The notes under the pieces were generated by a model. It was not told the DNA's origin and searched no databases. It saw only the letters and a list, made by a program, of their open reading frames with translations. DNA of 20,080 nt, taken from positions 1 to 20,080 of IMG/VR virus record IMGVR_UViG_3300009706_000686; one strand, given 5' to 3'. Below are positions 5,704-14,264 of this stretch, one piece after another; the first letter of the stretch is position 1, and every line of letters begins with the position of its first letter. The position numbers were made by a program, and so were the translations under genes. The stretch comes from a virus.

Positions 5704-8700
5704 ATGACCTTTGGCGTCGGCTTTGTAAATCGTATGGCGAATATCGGGTTGGGCTTCGCTAAGCCTTTCACTGAGGCAGGGTTGGGGGTGTACGACCTTG
5801 CCCGCTCCACGTGGACTGATGACGAGTACGAGGGGTTCTCGGACACGATCAGGGGGGTGATATTCAAGAGGACCGGCAACGGGCTGGCTGGGGTGTTCGG
5901 GCCGGACCAGGGCTTGGGTGCGGTGATAGGTGCCCTGCCGGGCTGGTCTCGTGATGGAGCTAACTCCACGCTCGACGGGTTCACGTGGGTGAACAAGGAA
6001 GTCTTCAATCAGCCGCTCGCCACGGTCATGACGATGGCTTCAATCATCGACTCCCCTGACGTAGGGATCACAGACATATTCTCCGGTGAGAAGTGGTCGC
6101 AGGCTTACAAGATTGCGGACTCAAGGTCGCTGGGTCAGGCGATGTTCTTTATGGTGATGACAGACAACATCTTCGACGAGAAAGAAATCGAACGGGCCAA
6201 AGACTCCGGGTACTACCGCTGGGTGTCCGGGTTCATTGACGCTGCCGTAGTTGTCCGCTTCGACCCGTTCGCCATTTACGGGCGCACAGTCAACGCTGCC
6301 CGAGCAGGCGGTACAGGTCCCCTCGCCCAGATCTACTCCCGTACAGCCGCCTCCATCAAGGAGGGGCCAGCCGCAGCGTTCCGAGGTTCAACCCGTGCCG
6401 ACCTGAGGTTGTCGAAGGAAGCTGCGAAGCTCGCCGACAACGCACATGTCGTTGACGCACCGTTCATCCCACCGGGCACTACCGCCAAGGTCGCTGACGA
6501 GCTGGCAACTGAGGCAGCGAAAGGCAAGTTCGCTCAACTCGCTGACGACGCATGGGTGTGGGTGTACCACGGCACCGACAAGAACACTGCTGAAGCGATC
6601 GGTCGGACGGGCAGAATAACGGGAGACACCCTTCGTACTGAATTGTCTGTTTCTTCTAACCCTGAAATAGCTGCCGCCTTCGGTGAACGTGTCGTAGCTA
6701 TCCAAGTCCGCAAGGGTGCTATCTCTGTCTCTGATGAGATGAGACTCCAAGGCGCCACTGATGTGTTCGACGGGTTGGCCTCCAGTCGTGGGGCTGTGGT
6801 CCGGAGTGCCGACGACGTGAAGGTCGCAGCGTCCTTCGACTCCAGCGCCTTGGGCTTGAGGGGCACTGCCGCTGAGCGGGCCGAAGATCTGTTCCATGAG
6901 AAGCACCTCGCTACCGGCACAGCCCCCTCGTCGGATGATGTGGTGAAGTCGATAGCTGAAGCTCGGGTCCGTGAATCCTCAGGCGGGCTCATAGCTCGTG
7001 AAGGCTTGGAGGCCGGTGACGAGTTGACCGGGGGCATAGAGGTTGCGCTTCGGAACAAGATCAAGACAGGCATGTTCGACGGTACCGCCGAGGATGCGTC
7101 CCGACTCGGGAACCTCCAGATGCGGCAGGGGCACATGGCCTCGCAGAAGCGGGCCGCATGGTTGGAGACCATCAACTACGTCAAGTCGAAGGGTCGCCCT
7201 GAGGACACGAACATCTTCCAGATGTACATCAATGCCACCGAAGGCCAGAAGCGGATGCTGAAGCAGGCCCGCCGCTCTGTGCTGAACCCAAGGATGCAGG
7301 CCGAGGGCGGTAACGTCCTGGGGCAAATCAACGCATGGTTGGGGTCCAGTAAGAGGGTGGACATAGACACCGCTGCCCGTGCGTTGGTGCAGAACAGCCT
7401 CGAACGTACCGGCAGGACGTTGGGGCATCACACCGAGGAGAACATCCACGAGGTGTCCGGGATGCTTCGCAAGACGGTTCTCAACAACGAGAAAGCGTCC
7501 GGTGGCGTCGGGACGATGGCCGACGTGTTGGCGGAAGCCTATTTCACGTACTCGGATGACCTTGCCGGTATGGACAGGGTGTGGCGTGCGCTCACTGGTG
7601 ACCGTTCCGCTTTGCAGGAGTTGCATGAAGTGTTTCAGATGTCGCTCGATGTCGAGAAGACACTTCGAGGCGCCAAAGGTCCCGTGACGATAGCGGACAT
7701 GTTGGAGAGGTTCATACTGTCCGGTACTCGACGTAACACGATCACAGACTTCTCGTCTGACTCGGGCACGTTGGAGTTCATCATCCAGAACGAGGACATC
7801 TTCCCGCAGGAGATCATGGCGGAGATCATGCAGGAGGCAGTCGCCACAGGCAACGACGACTTGGTCTCCACTCTCATCCAGTTGACGGACTCGATCGACG
7901 ACTTGATGAAGATGCGGTCCATACAGGCCACCGAAGGTTTCGGTCGTTCCGCCCTGAGAGGCGCCCCTCGGGACACCCGTAAACTGCGTCGCAAGATCGT
8001 GAAGCAGGAGTCCGACATCGAGAAGTACATGAGGCGGGCGTCCATGCAGGGCGACGAGATGCAGTTCGTTGACCCGCTCCGCAAGAACTTCATCCCCAAG
8101 TCGTTGGGGGAGAACGTGCAGGGTCCCCCCGAGCCGTTCAACCAGATGCGGTTGGACGCACTGATCGAGGAGACAGGCTCCAACGACGTGATGAGGTCGC
8201 TGTTCGCCTCCAGAGGCACAGTCGTCGAAGACTCCACCGACGTGCTCGGCAACACACCTCACATGAGGTTCGAGCCTCGTGCCACCACAATGGAGAAAGT
8301 CCGCTGGTCCGGCACCACCCAGAAGAGTCGCCTCGGGCGGGCAGTGCACGCTACGACCCGTATGACCCCAGGCCGGTTCATCGACCTGAACTCCGACAAG
8401 CTGTCCGTTCAGGCGGCCAGAGTGATGCAGTCCTCATCTATCCCTGAGGCAGAGCAAGCTGTGCTGCGTGGCGCCTTGGACGCAGCCACATCGGTGCCAC
8501 GTCGCCAGATGGTGTGGGAGCGTATCGAGACCCGCATGTTCGAGACTATGGCCGAAGAGGTTGGCCTGTCCGTAGACGACATTCAGACTGTGCTGGCGAA
8601 CATCAACGTCAAGAAGCACGTCGCCTACCGTCGCCTCTCCGCCTCGAACCTTCGCTTCGACGCCGACAGGGGCCACTCGATTCTGGAGTTCATTGACCCG

Positions 8701-11700
8701 ACGACAGGGATGGCGTTCCAAACTCCTGTCCTCGCCACCCAGACATCGAAGCATGTCGCTATCCCCAACTACCGGTCGTTGCGCCGGTCGGTGGAGCGCC
8801 GCAAAGAGATCATCTCCCGCTACCACGTAGACGACCTGCGTGAAGCCGCTGAGGGTGGTGTGCCTGTCCAGAGGTTGGCTACCGTCAAGAAAGCCACCAT
8901 CGCTTACGACTCGCAGTTCATGACGGTAGGGATGAGATGGAGTCAGGACGGGTTGGAGGGGATCATGAAGCATTGGGTCCCAACGGCCCTGCTCCGTCCT
9001 GCTTGGGTGGCGAAGGTCGTGCTGATAGATGAGCGCATCCGGCAGATAGCCCAGTTCGGCGGGATCATCTCATGGATGGACCAGTTGAAGCAGACCCACA
9101 ACTCTATTCACAACCTGTACCGGGCCTTGGCGAACGAGTCCAACCCGATCATGCGCCTGTTGGGTGTCGATGGGAAACTGTCCAACTCGAAGGCTCTCCG
9201 CAACTCCTCCGCTACGGGTGCCCTGTTCGGGATGGCTGTCGCCGGTCCTGCCGGTGCTGCCGTAGGTGGCGCTGCCGGGTTCGTGGGGAACGCCAGATTC
9301 TTGAAGCGGTACAAGTCGGCACACAACTCTCTGCCTTGGGGCATGACTCGTCTGATAGACGGGCATTCGATCCAAGCGATAGTAGGCAACGGTATAGACG
9401 GCCGCAACATGTGGGCCGAGTCACTGTCAGTGTCCTCGGGCAATACTCTCAAGACGTTGATGGGTCACGTAGACGGGCTCGACGTTGAGATGCGAGCGGT
9501 GCGTGGCTCCTACGTGTCCTACTCCCACATGAACATGGGGAAGTGGGAGGGGGCGATGGAGGACACGTTCAACCAGATAATGGGTCAGGACCCGTTCGTC
9601 GGCAGGTTCCTCCGCCGCATAGCAGACGACATCGAGGAGGGCGTAGTCGACATCGACACAGAGAACTACCGTCACATGATCGCCGACGAGCTTGCCGACT
9701 GGCTGCGACATGACCCTGCCGGTATCCGCTACTCGGAGTCAGTCCGGTTCCGCACCTACTCGGACCAGGCCAAAGGGAACTACGCCGACGGTGTCACAGG
9801 GATGATCGACAGGTACTTCTCGGTCGACGGGAAACTGTCCAACGCCTCCCCGGACTTGTTGAGGAAGTTGCAGGACCCGACTCGTGGTCGAGTGACAGCA
9901 GGGGAATGGCTCAAGCAGTTCTCCGACCAGAAGACCATCCCTACCATCCACGGCCAAGAGGTCTTGGAGACCTTGGGCAGGGAAGGCTCCGTCGGCTCGA
10001 AGTGGGGCAGCTTCGTCGAGAAGGCATGGAAAGTACTTGGCGAGTTCCCAGCCGACACACTGTCCCGTCAGCCGATGTTCGACAACTTCTACCAGTTGGA
10101 GATGCGTCGCCTCATCCGCATGTTCCGTCGTGACATCAACAACACCGGTATCACACAGGCACAGCTACACGGGCTGGAGCGCACAGCGAAAGAGTTCTCG
10201 CTGTCACAGACCAGGCACGTCCTGTACGAGCTGGGTGAGAACTCAGAGTTCGGTGAGGCGATGCGGATGATCATGCCGTTCTTCGGTGCATGGCAGGAAG
10301 CGCTCACCCGTTACACCGGGCTGGCCTACGAGAACCCTGCCTTCTTCGGCAAGGCTTTGGCGGCATGGAACTCGGACGTGTTCGACGAGGACGACGAAGG
10401 CAACGAGTATCTGACGTTCCGGCTCCCGACGTGGGCTGCCGGTATCGCCAACGACTCACTGTTCTTCAAGGGTGCCTTCGACGCACAGGAAACGATTTCG
10501 TTCTCGAAGAACTCGATCAACATGCTCGGCAACGGCCTCCCCGGTCTGGGTCCGATTGTGCAGTACCCGATAGGTCGAGCCATACAGGAACGGCCTGAGC
10601 TTGAGTCCACGTTGAACGTGTTCTTCCCCTATGGGCCTCCGAAGGGGCTCGTTGACTCGTTCCTCCCTGCCTACGCCAGACGTGGCCTGTCCATATCGAA
10701 GAAAGACGACGACCACTCGTTCGCTGTCATGATGAGACAGAACTTGAAGACAAAGATCGTGATGATGGAGACCGGGGACGCACCTTGGATAGACCGGGAC
10801 GATCCGGTCGAGCTGAGGAAGTTCTTGGAGGAAGTGGAGTCAGAGACGAAGTCCTTGATGGGTATCCGTCTGATGGCTGCGTTGCTGTCCCCCACCTCCG
10901 TGTCGTTCCGCTCCCCATACAACGACCTGATCGAGATCTACCGGGATCTGCAAGCCGAGTCGGCTAACGCAGACGAGATCTTCCTGCGAGAGTACGGGCA
11001 GGACTATTTCGCTCTGACCCAAGCCACCTCTCGCACAATCAACGGGATGCCACCCACGTTGCATGGCGTCGAAACGCAGGAACGGTTCGGTCCCCTCGTG
11101 GAGGCATACCCGGAGTTGGGGTCACTGATCTCCGGTGCTGACGGCGGTGGCGTGTTCGGCCAGTTCATGCGTGGCATCCACATGTCACAGTTCCAAGAGG
11201 GCGACCGTGAGCTGATCCCCCTTGAGGAGATGGCCCACTCCCCAGACGTGAGGCTCGGCTGGATCAAGTACTCAAGGCTGATGGACTTCATCGAATACCA
11301 GAGGGTCGATGCTGACTTGCCGAACTTGAGGGTGGCGGAAGCTGCCGCCATATCTGACACCCGTCAGAACATGGTGGAAGGTCTCCTCCGAGAGAACCCT
11401 GCTTGGGCTGCCGACTTCTACGAGTCCGACAGAGGCAAGTGGGACCAGCGTATGAAGGGTCTGCGAGCCATAGCTGACACACCCGGCATGGGCACCCCCG
11501 ACGATTTGGGGATGACTCGACGTGACCTCGAACCCCTCGGCGAGTACCTCGACTTCAGGGACTTCGTGGTCCAAGAGCTGGAAGACAGGAACAGTGAGGG
11601 CGGGTCTGCGTCGCTGGATTCAGCGGAGAACGAAGACCTGGCACAGCTTTGGGAGGCCTACACCGTGGACCTAGTGGAGAAGAACCTGGCTTGGGCCGAC

Positions 11701-11781
11701 CTGTTCCACAGGTACCTCGACAATGACCCTGTGAGGGCGCCTTTGGCGGGCTTCGCTAACATCTTCGGCGGATCAAGGTAA
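5704..11781 (+). CDS. giant internal virion / ejection-type protein with ART-like segment (2025 aa)
   Basis: This is the largest gene in the window. The protein is mostly alpha-helical and hydrophilic, like the large internal proteins that podoviruses eject with their DNA. Residues about 283-372 contain an ADP-ribosyltransferase-like segment: WVYHGT with His289, LSVSSNPEIAAAFG (314-327), VVAIQVRKGAI, then GAVVRSADDVKV. The usual third catalytic Glu is not obvious near 363-364. Residues about 1170-1195 are a Gly/Ala-rich hydrophobic stretch (ALFGMAVAGPAGAAVGGAAG) that could insert into a membrane. A late MRMIMPFFGAWQEALTRYTG block resembles a pattern I associate with large phage structural proteins. 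The heptapeptide VDGKLSN occurs twice. The start chosen is ATG 5704; a GTG at 5659 lies inside the terminator stem and would add 15 residues. The stop TAA overlaps the -10-like box of the next gene. A virion role is inferred from size and context; ART activity is untested. Confidence 0.75.
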   Translation: MTFGVGFVNRMANIGLGFAKPFTEAGLGVYDLARSTWTDDEYEGFSDTIRGVIFKRTGNGLAGVFGPDQGLGAVIGALPGWSRDGANSTLDGFTWVNKEVFNQPLATVMTMASIIDSPDVGITDIFSGEKWSQAYKIADSRSLGQAMFFMVMTDNIFDEKEIERAKDSGYYRWVSGFIDAAVVVRFDPFAIYGRTVNAARAGGTGPLAQIYSRTAASIKEGPAAAFRGSTRADLRLSKEAAKLADNAHVVDAPFIPPGTTAKVADELATEAAKGKFAQLADDAWVWVYHGTDKNTAEAIGRTGRITGDTLRTELSVSSNPEIAAAFGERVVAIQVRKGAISVSDEMRLQGATDVFDGLASSRGAVVRSADDVKVAASFDSSALGLRGTAAERAEDLFHEKHLATGTAPSSDDVVKSIAEARVRESSGGLIAREGLEAGDELTGGIEVALRNKIKTGMFDGTAEDASRLGNLQMRQGHMASQKRAAWLETINYVKSKGRPEDTNIFQMYINATEGQKRMLKQARRSVLNPRMQAEGGNVLGQINAWLGSSKRVDIDTAARALVQNSLERTGRTLGHHTEENIHEVSGMLRKTVLNNEKASGGVGTMADVLAEAYFTYSDDLAGMDRVWRALTGDRSALQELHEVFQMSLDVEKTLRGAKGPVTIADMLERFILSGTRRNTITDFSSDSGTLEFIIQNEDIFPQEIMAEIMQEAVATGNDDLVSTLIQLTDSIDDLMKMRSIQATEGFGRSALRGAPRDTRKLRRKIVKQESDIEKYMRRASMQGDEMQFVDPLRKNFIPKSLGENVQGPPEPFNQMRLDALIEETGSNDVMRSLFASRGTVVEDSTDVLGNTPHMRFEPRATTMEKVRWSGTTQKSRLGRAVHATTRMTPGRFIDLNSDKLSVQAARVMQSSSIPEAEQAVLRGALDAATSVPRRQMVWERIETRMFETMAEEVGLSVDDIQTVLANINVKKHVAYRRLSASNLRFDADRGHSILEFIDPTTGMAFQTPVLATQTSKHVAIPNYRSLRRSVERRKEIISRYHVDDLREAAEGGVPVQRLATVKKATIAYDSQFMTVGMRWSQDGLEGIMKHWVPTALLRPAWVAKVVLIDERIRQIAQFGGIISWMDQLKQTHNSIHNLYRALANESNPIMRLLGVDGKLSNSKALRNSSATGALFGMAVAGPAGAAVGGAAGFVGNARFLKRYKSAHNSLPWGMTRLIDGHSIQAIVGNGIDGRNMWAESLSVSSGNTLKTLMGHVDGLDVEMRAVRGSYVSYSHMNMGKWEGAMEDTFNQIMGQDPFVGRFLRRIADDIEEGVVDIDTENYRHMIADELADWLRHDPAGIRYSESVRFRTYSDQAKGNYADGVTGMIDRYFSVDGKLSNASPDLLRKLQDPTRGRVTAGEWLKQFSDQKTIPTIHGQEVLETLGREGSVGSKWGSFVEKAWKVLGEFPADTLSRQPMFDNFYQLEMRRLIRMFRRDINNTGITQAQLHGLERTAKEFSLSQTRHVLYELGENSEFGEAMRMIMPFFGAWQEALTRYTGLAYENPAFFGKALAAWNSDVFDEDDEGNEYLTFRLPTWAAGIANDSLFFKGAFDAQETISFSKNSINMLGNGLPGLGPIVQYPIGRAIQERPELESTLNVFFPYGPPKGLVDSFLPAYARRGLSISKKDDDHSFAVMMRQNLKTKIVMMETGDAPWIDRDDPVELRKFLEEVESETKSLMGIRLMAALLSPTSVSFRSPYNDLIEIYRDLQAESANADEIFLREYGQDYFALTQATSRTINGMPPTLHGVETQERFGPLVEAYPELGSLISGADGGGVFGQFMRGIHMSQFQEGDRELIPLEEMAHSPDVRLGWIKYSRLMDFIEYQRVDADLPNLRVAEAAAISDTRQNMVEGLLRENPAWAADFYESDRGKWDQRMKGLRAIADTPGMGTPDDLGMTRRDLEPLGEYLDFRDFVVQELEDRNSEGGSASLDSAENEDLAQLWEAYTVDLVEKNLAWADLFHRYLDNDPVRAPLAGFANIFGGSR

Positions 11782-11791
11782 CATCTGGCTT
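11779..11791 (+). promoter_or_regulatory. candidate -10 box for leaderless start of the 821-aa gene (TAACAT)
   Basis: TAACAT (11779-11784) includes the TAA stop of the giant gene and lies 7 nt (CTGGCTT) before the ATG at 11792. No Shine-Dalgarno is seen. Because TAA is required as the stop codon, part of the match is free, so this is the least independent of the four cases. Confidence 0.3.
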
Positions 11792-14257
11792 ATGGCCGAT
11801 CCATCAGACCTTGACCCGCCGTCACGTGAGGAAGGTTTCAACCCTCGGGACCTGACTTCCATCGAGACAGTCTCAGGCTTCGACCTTCAAGACTTGAAGG
11901 ACATCGTCGCCACCGTCTACGGCACCCGTGACGACTCAGGCGAGATGGTGCCTGACGAGAATGCCGGTGAGCGCATCGTCAACAACGCCATCACCGACCT
12001 GGCCGGACAGTTGGAGGGCGTCACCAAAGAGTCCATCATCTCAGGGGACGGCAGCTCCGAGTACTTCGGTGACATCGTCGGTGAGACCCTCATCCACGTG
12101 TACGCCAACGGCGAGTCAGGTGGCGGTCCTCGGGCAGCGCAGCAGATCCAGAATCGGATAGCGAACCTGTCGAAGGGTGAAGAGTTCGCTGACGAGCGGG
12201 CAGAGATCGAACGGTTGGAAGAAGAGTACGAACTCAAGCCCCGCCGTGACCCCACCTCCAACGAGGAGGCCTTCGCTCATGTCGACGGCTTCCTCGACTA
12301 CCTGAACGACTCGTTCAACAGTGACCGGTTGATGAGGTTCGTGTTCCGTCGTGGCTTTGAGCTGATGGATGAGTCCTTCGAGACGAACAAGGAAGCCTCC
12401 GGGATCTTCGGGGACGTGTACTCGGGGTTGGATGCCGACACGTTCCTGTTCCACGTCAAAGCGGCCATGTTCTCCATGACCGCAGAGGGGGCAGCAGCGG
12501 ACGCAACGGCAGAGGAAGAGACACGCAGGACCGCCCTCGGTGTCGGGTTGCGTCGCCACAGACACGACTTGGTCAACCCTCAAGGCTCAGCCATGCGAGC
12601 CCCCTTCATGGACACGCCTAGTGGGAGGGCTACCCGATCTGTATTGTCAGAGGAGATCCCGCCCGAGTTCACCGAGGAAGAGGTGGAAGACAACTTCGCT
12701 CTGTTGGAGAACTTCCTCCACGAATACGAGACAGGCCGATCCGACCTGCCGTGGGACCACAGGCTGCGAGACCAGTCAGGCATCCTCAAGGCGATCGAAG
12801 AGGGCAACGGTTCCCCTCGGGTCGACGACTTGATGGAGAACGCACGCATCTCGACACGCACAGTCAGGTTCCTTGACCCAGCGGTAGCGTTGGGTACGGA
12901 GCGGATGACCGCTGAAGATTTGGATGAGGTTGCCGAGCTACGCAACAGTCGCACGTTCCGCAACATGGGGCCAGCGGAACAGGCGAAGCAGTTGGCAGCT
13001 AAGGCACAGCAGATGTCCAACCGGGCCTCGAACTATCTGTGGGAAACGTCCAACCAGTTGGGGGGAGCGATAGGCCCTGACGGTGAACCGGAGTTCGATC
13101 CGGAGGACACGGTGTACACCCGAGAGTTCTTCACGAAGGAATACTCGGACGAGATCAAAGATGTCATCCAAGAGACGTACTTGAACCCTTCGGCCTACCC
13201 GGGGTTGCAAGCACAGTTCATCGACACGTCCAACGCCATGAGGCTCAAGTTGGAGCGGGCTATGGCGCCTCAGCTCGACTTGCAGAACGAGCTGACGATG
13301 GGGGACTTGCAGCGCTACTACTTAGAGATGCCAGACAAGAACTTCAGGGAGATGCAGCTCGCAGCTTTGCAGGCAGGCGCCTACGACCAGCCGAACTCTC
13401 CCTATCAGGGCGCAGATGAGATCCCTTGGGGGTCCAGAGGTGACGAGGTCGCCCGAGTCCACTGGGATAGCGCTGTAGCTCGCTCACGGCGACAGAACCT
13501 CCTCGGGGAGAAGATCACTGTCGACGCCATCCTTGACGCAGCGACAGAGCGAGGCATCAACCGGGACCTACAGACCATTGAGGATCTGCGAGACTCCGCC
13601 GACAATCTGCGTGCCCTCGCTCAGCGTGCCCCCAACCTTGCTTCCATTCTGATCTCGACTCCCGAGACAATCATCTCCCAAGCCGACGCCTTGGCTCAAA
13701 GGGAGCTGGGTCGCAACGCCACACCTGAGGAGAGGCGCCTGTTGATCAAGATGGTGCGGACACAGCAACAGATCAACGGTACCGCTAAGGCCCGTCAGGC
13801 GGCAGCGGTGCAGAACCGTGAGTTGACCACTCAAGCGGAGTTGCAAGACATCCGTGGTGACCGGGCTGAGACGGCGCAAGGGTTCTCGGATCGTCGTGAC
13901 CAGATCTTGTCTGAGAACACGTCGGCTGAGGCCGAGCGCAACTTCGAGGGTACTGTCGACCAGAACTTGATTGACCCTGGCGTGGAGCGACGTAACCGGC
14001 TTCTCGCTGAGTTGCAGGCTGAGGAGGACGCAGCGCTCGCACAGCAAGGTATCGAAACAGGCGGTGGCGGCATAGACGGAGGCAACACAACGGGTGGTGG
14101 CTCCGACGTGCAGGTCACAACCTTCGAGGAGTTCGACCAGGTCGCCTTCATGCAGAACTACTTGAAGCAGAACAATGCACCTGAAGTCCGAGAGCATGCG
14201 GTCCGGCAGGGTTTCAATACATTCATGAGGGCACTCAAGTCGCCCATAAGCCAGTAA
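11792..14257 (+). CDS. putative internal virion protein (821 aa)
   Basis: This 821-residue protein is very acidic in its first half and helical throughout, with no cysteine-rich or membrane segment. Visible parts are an N-terminal acidic region, charged helices around 130-160 (ADERAEIERLEEEYELK), a long central region, and a C-terminal block with LAQRELGRNATPEERRLLIK (about residues 633-652). That block is followed by a Gln/Arg-rich predicted coiled coil, a Gly-rich linker at about 759-772 (GGGGIDGGNTTGGGS), and a short terminal domain (FMQNYLKQNN...). The LGR-x-A-T-x-E-E pattern and Gly-linker-plus-tail layout are shared in style with the next two genes. Position between the giant protein and a lytic transglycosylase protein suggests a member of the same ejected complex. 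No enzymatic motif was recognised. Confidence 0.7.
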   Translation: MADPSDLDPPSREEGFNPRDLTSIETVSGFDLQDLKDIVATVYGTRDDSGEMVPDENAGERIVNNAITDLAGQLEGVTKESIISGDGSSEYFGDIVGETLIHVYANGESGGGPRAAQQIQNRIANLSKGEEFADERAEIERLEEEYELKPRRDPTSNEEAFAHVDGFLDYLNDSFNSDRLMRFVFRRGFELMDESFETNKEASGIFGDVYSGLDADTFLFHVKAAMFSMTAEGAAADATAEEETRRTALGVGLRRHRHDLVNPQGSAMRAPFMDTPSGRATRSVLSEEIPPEFTEEEVEDNFALLENFLHEYETGRSDLPWDHRLRDQSGILKAIEEGNGSPRVDDLMENARISTRTVRFLDPAVALGTERMTAEDLDEVAELRNSRTFRNMGPAEQAKQLAAKAQQMSNRASNYLWETSNQLGGAIGPDGEPEFDPEDTVYTREFFTKEYSDEIKDVIQETYLNPSAYPGLQAQFIDTSNAMRLKLERAMAPQLDLQNELTMGDLQRYYLEMPDKNFREMQLAALQAGAYDQPNSPYQGADEIPWGSRGDEVARVHWDSAVARSRRQNLLGEKITVDAILDAATERGINRDLQTIEDLRDSADNLRALAQRAPNLASILISTPETIISQADALAQRELGRNATPEERRLLIKMVRTQQQINGTAKARQAAAVQNRELTTQAELQDIRGDRAETAQGFSDRRDQILSENTSAEAERNFEGTVDQNLIDPGVERRNRLLAELQAEEDAALAQQGIETGGGGIDGGNTTGGGSDVQVTTFEEFDQVAFMQNYLKQNNAPEVREHAVRQGFNTFMRALKSPISQ

Positions 14258-14259
14258 GG
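14256..14259 (+). promoter_or_regulatory. short Shine-Dalgarno of the 545-aa gene
   Basis: AAGG lies 5 nt before the ATG at 14265, overlapping the stop codon of the 821-aa gene. It is weak but well spaced. Confidence 0.4.
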
Positions 14260-14264
14260 CAGTC

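Noticed and set aside
6979-8349. Long open frame on the minus strand (456 codons) inside the giant gene
   Set aside because: It lies antisense to a strongly coding + strand frame, its protein is rich in His, Leu, Arg and Gly as expected from reversed GC-rich codons, and it has no recognisable motif. It is a compositional shadow.
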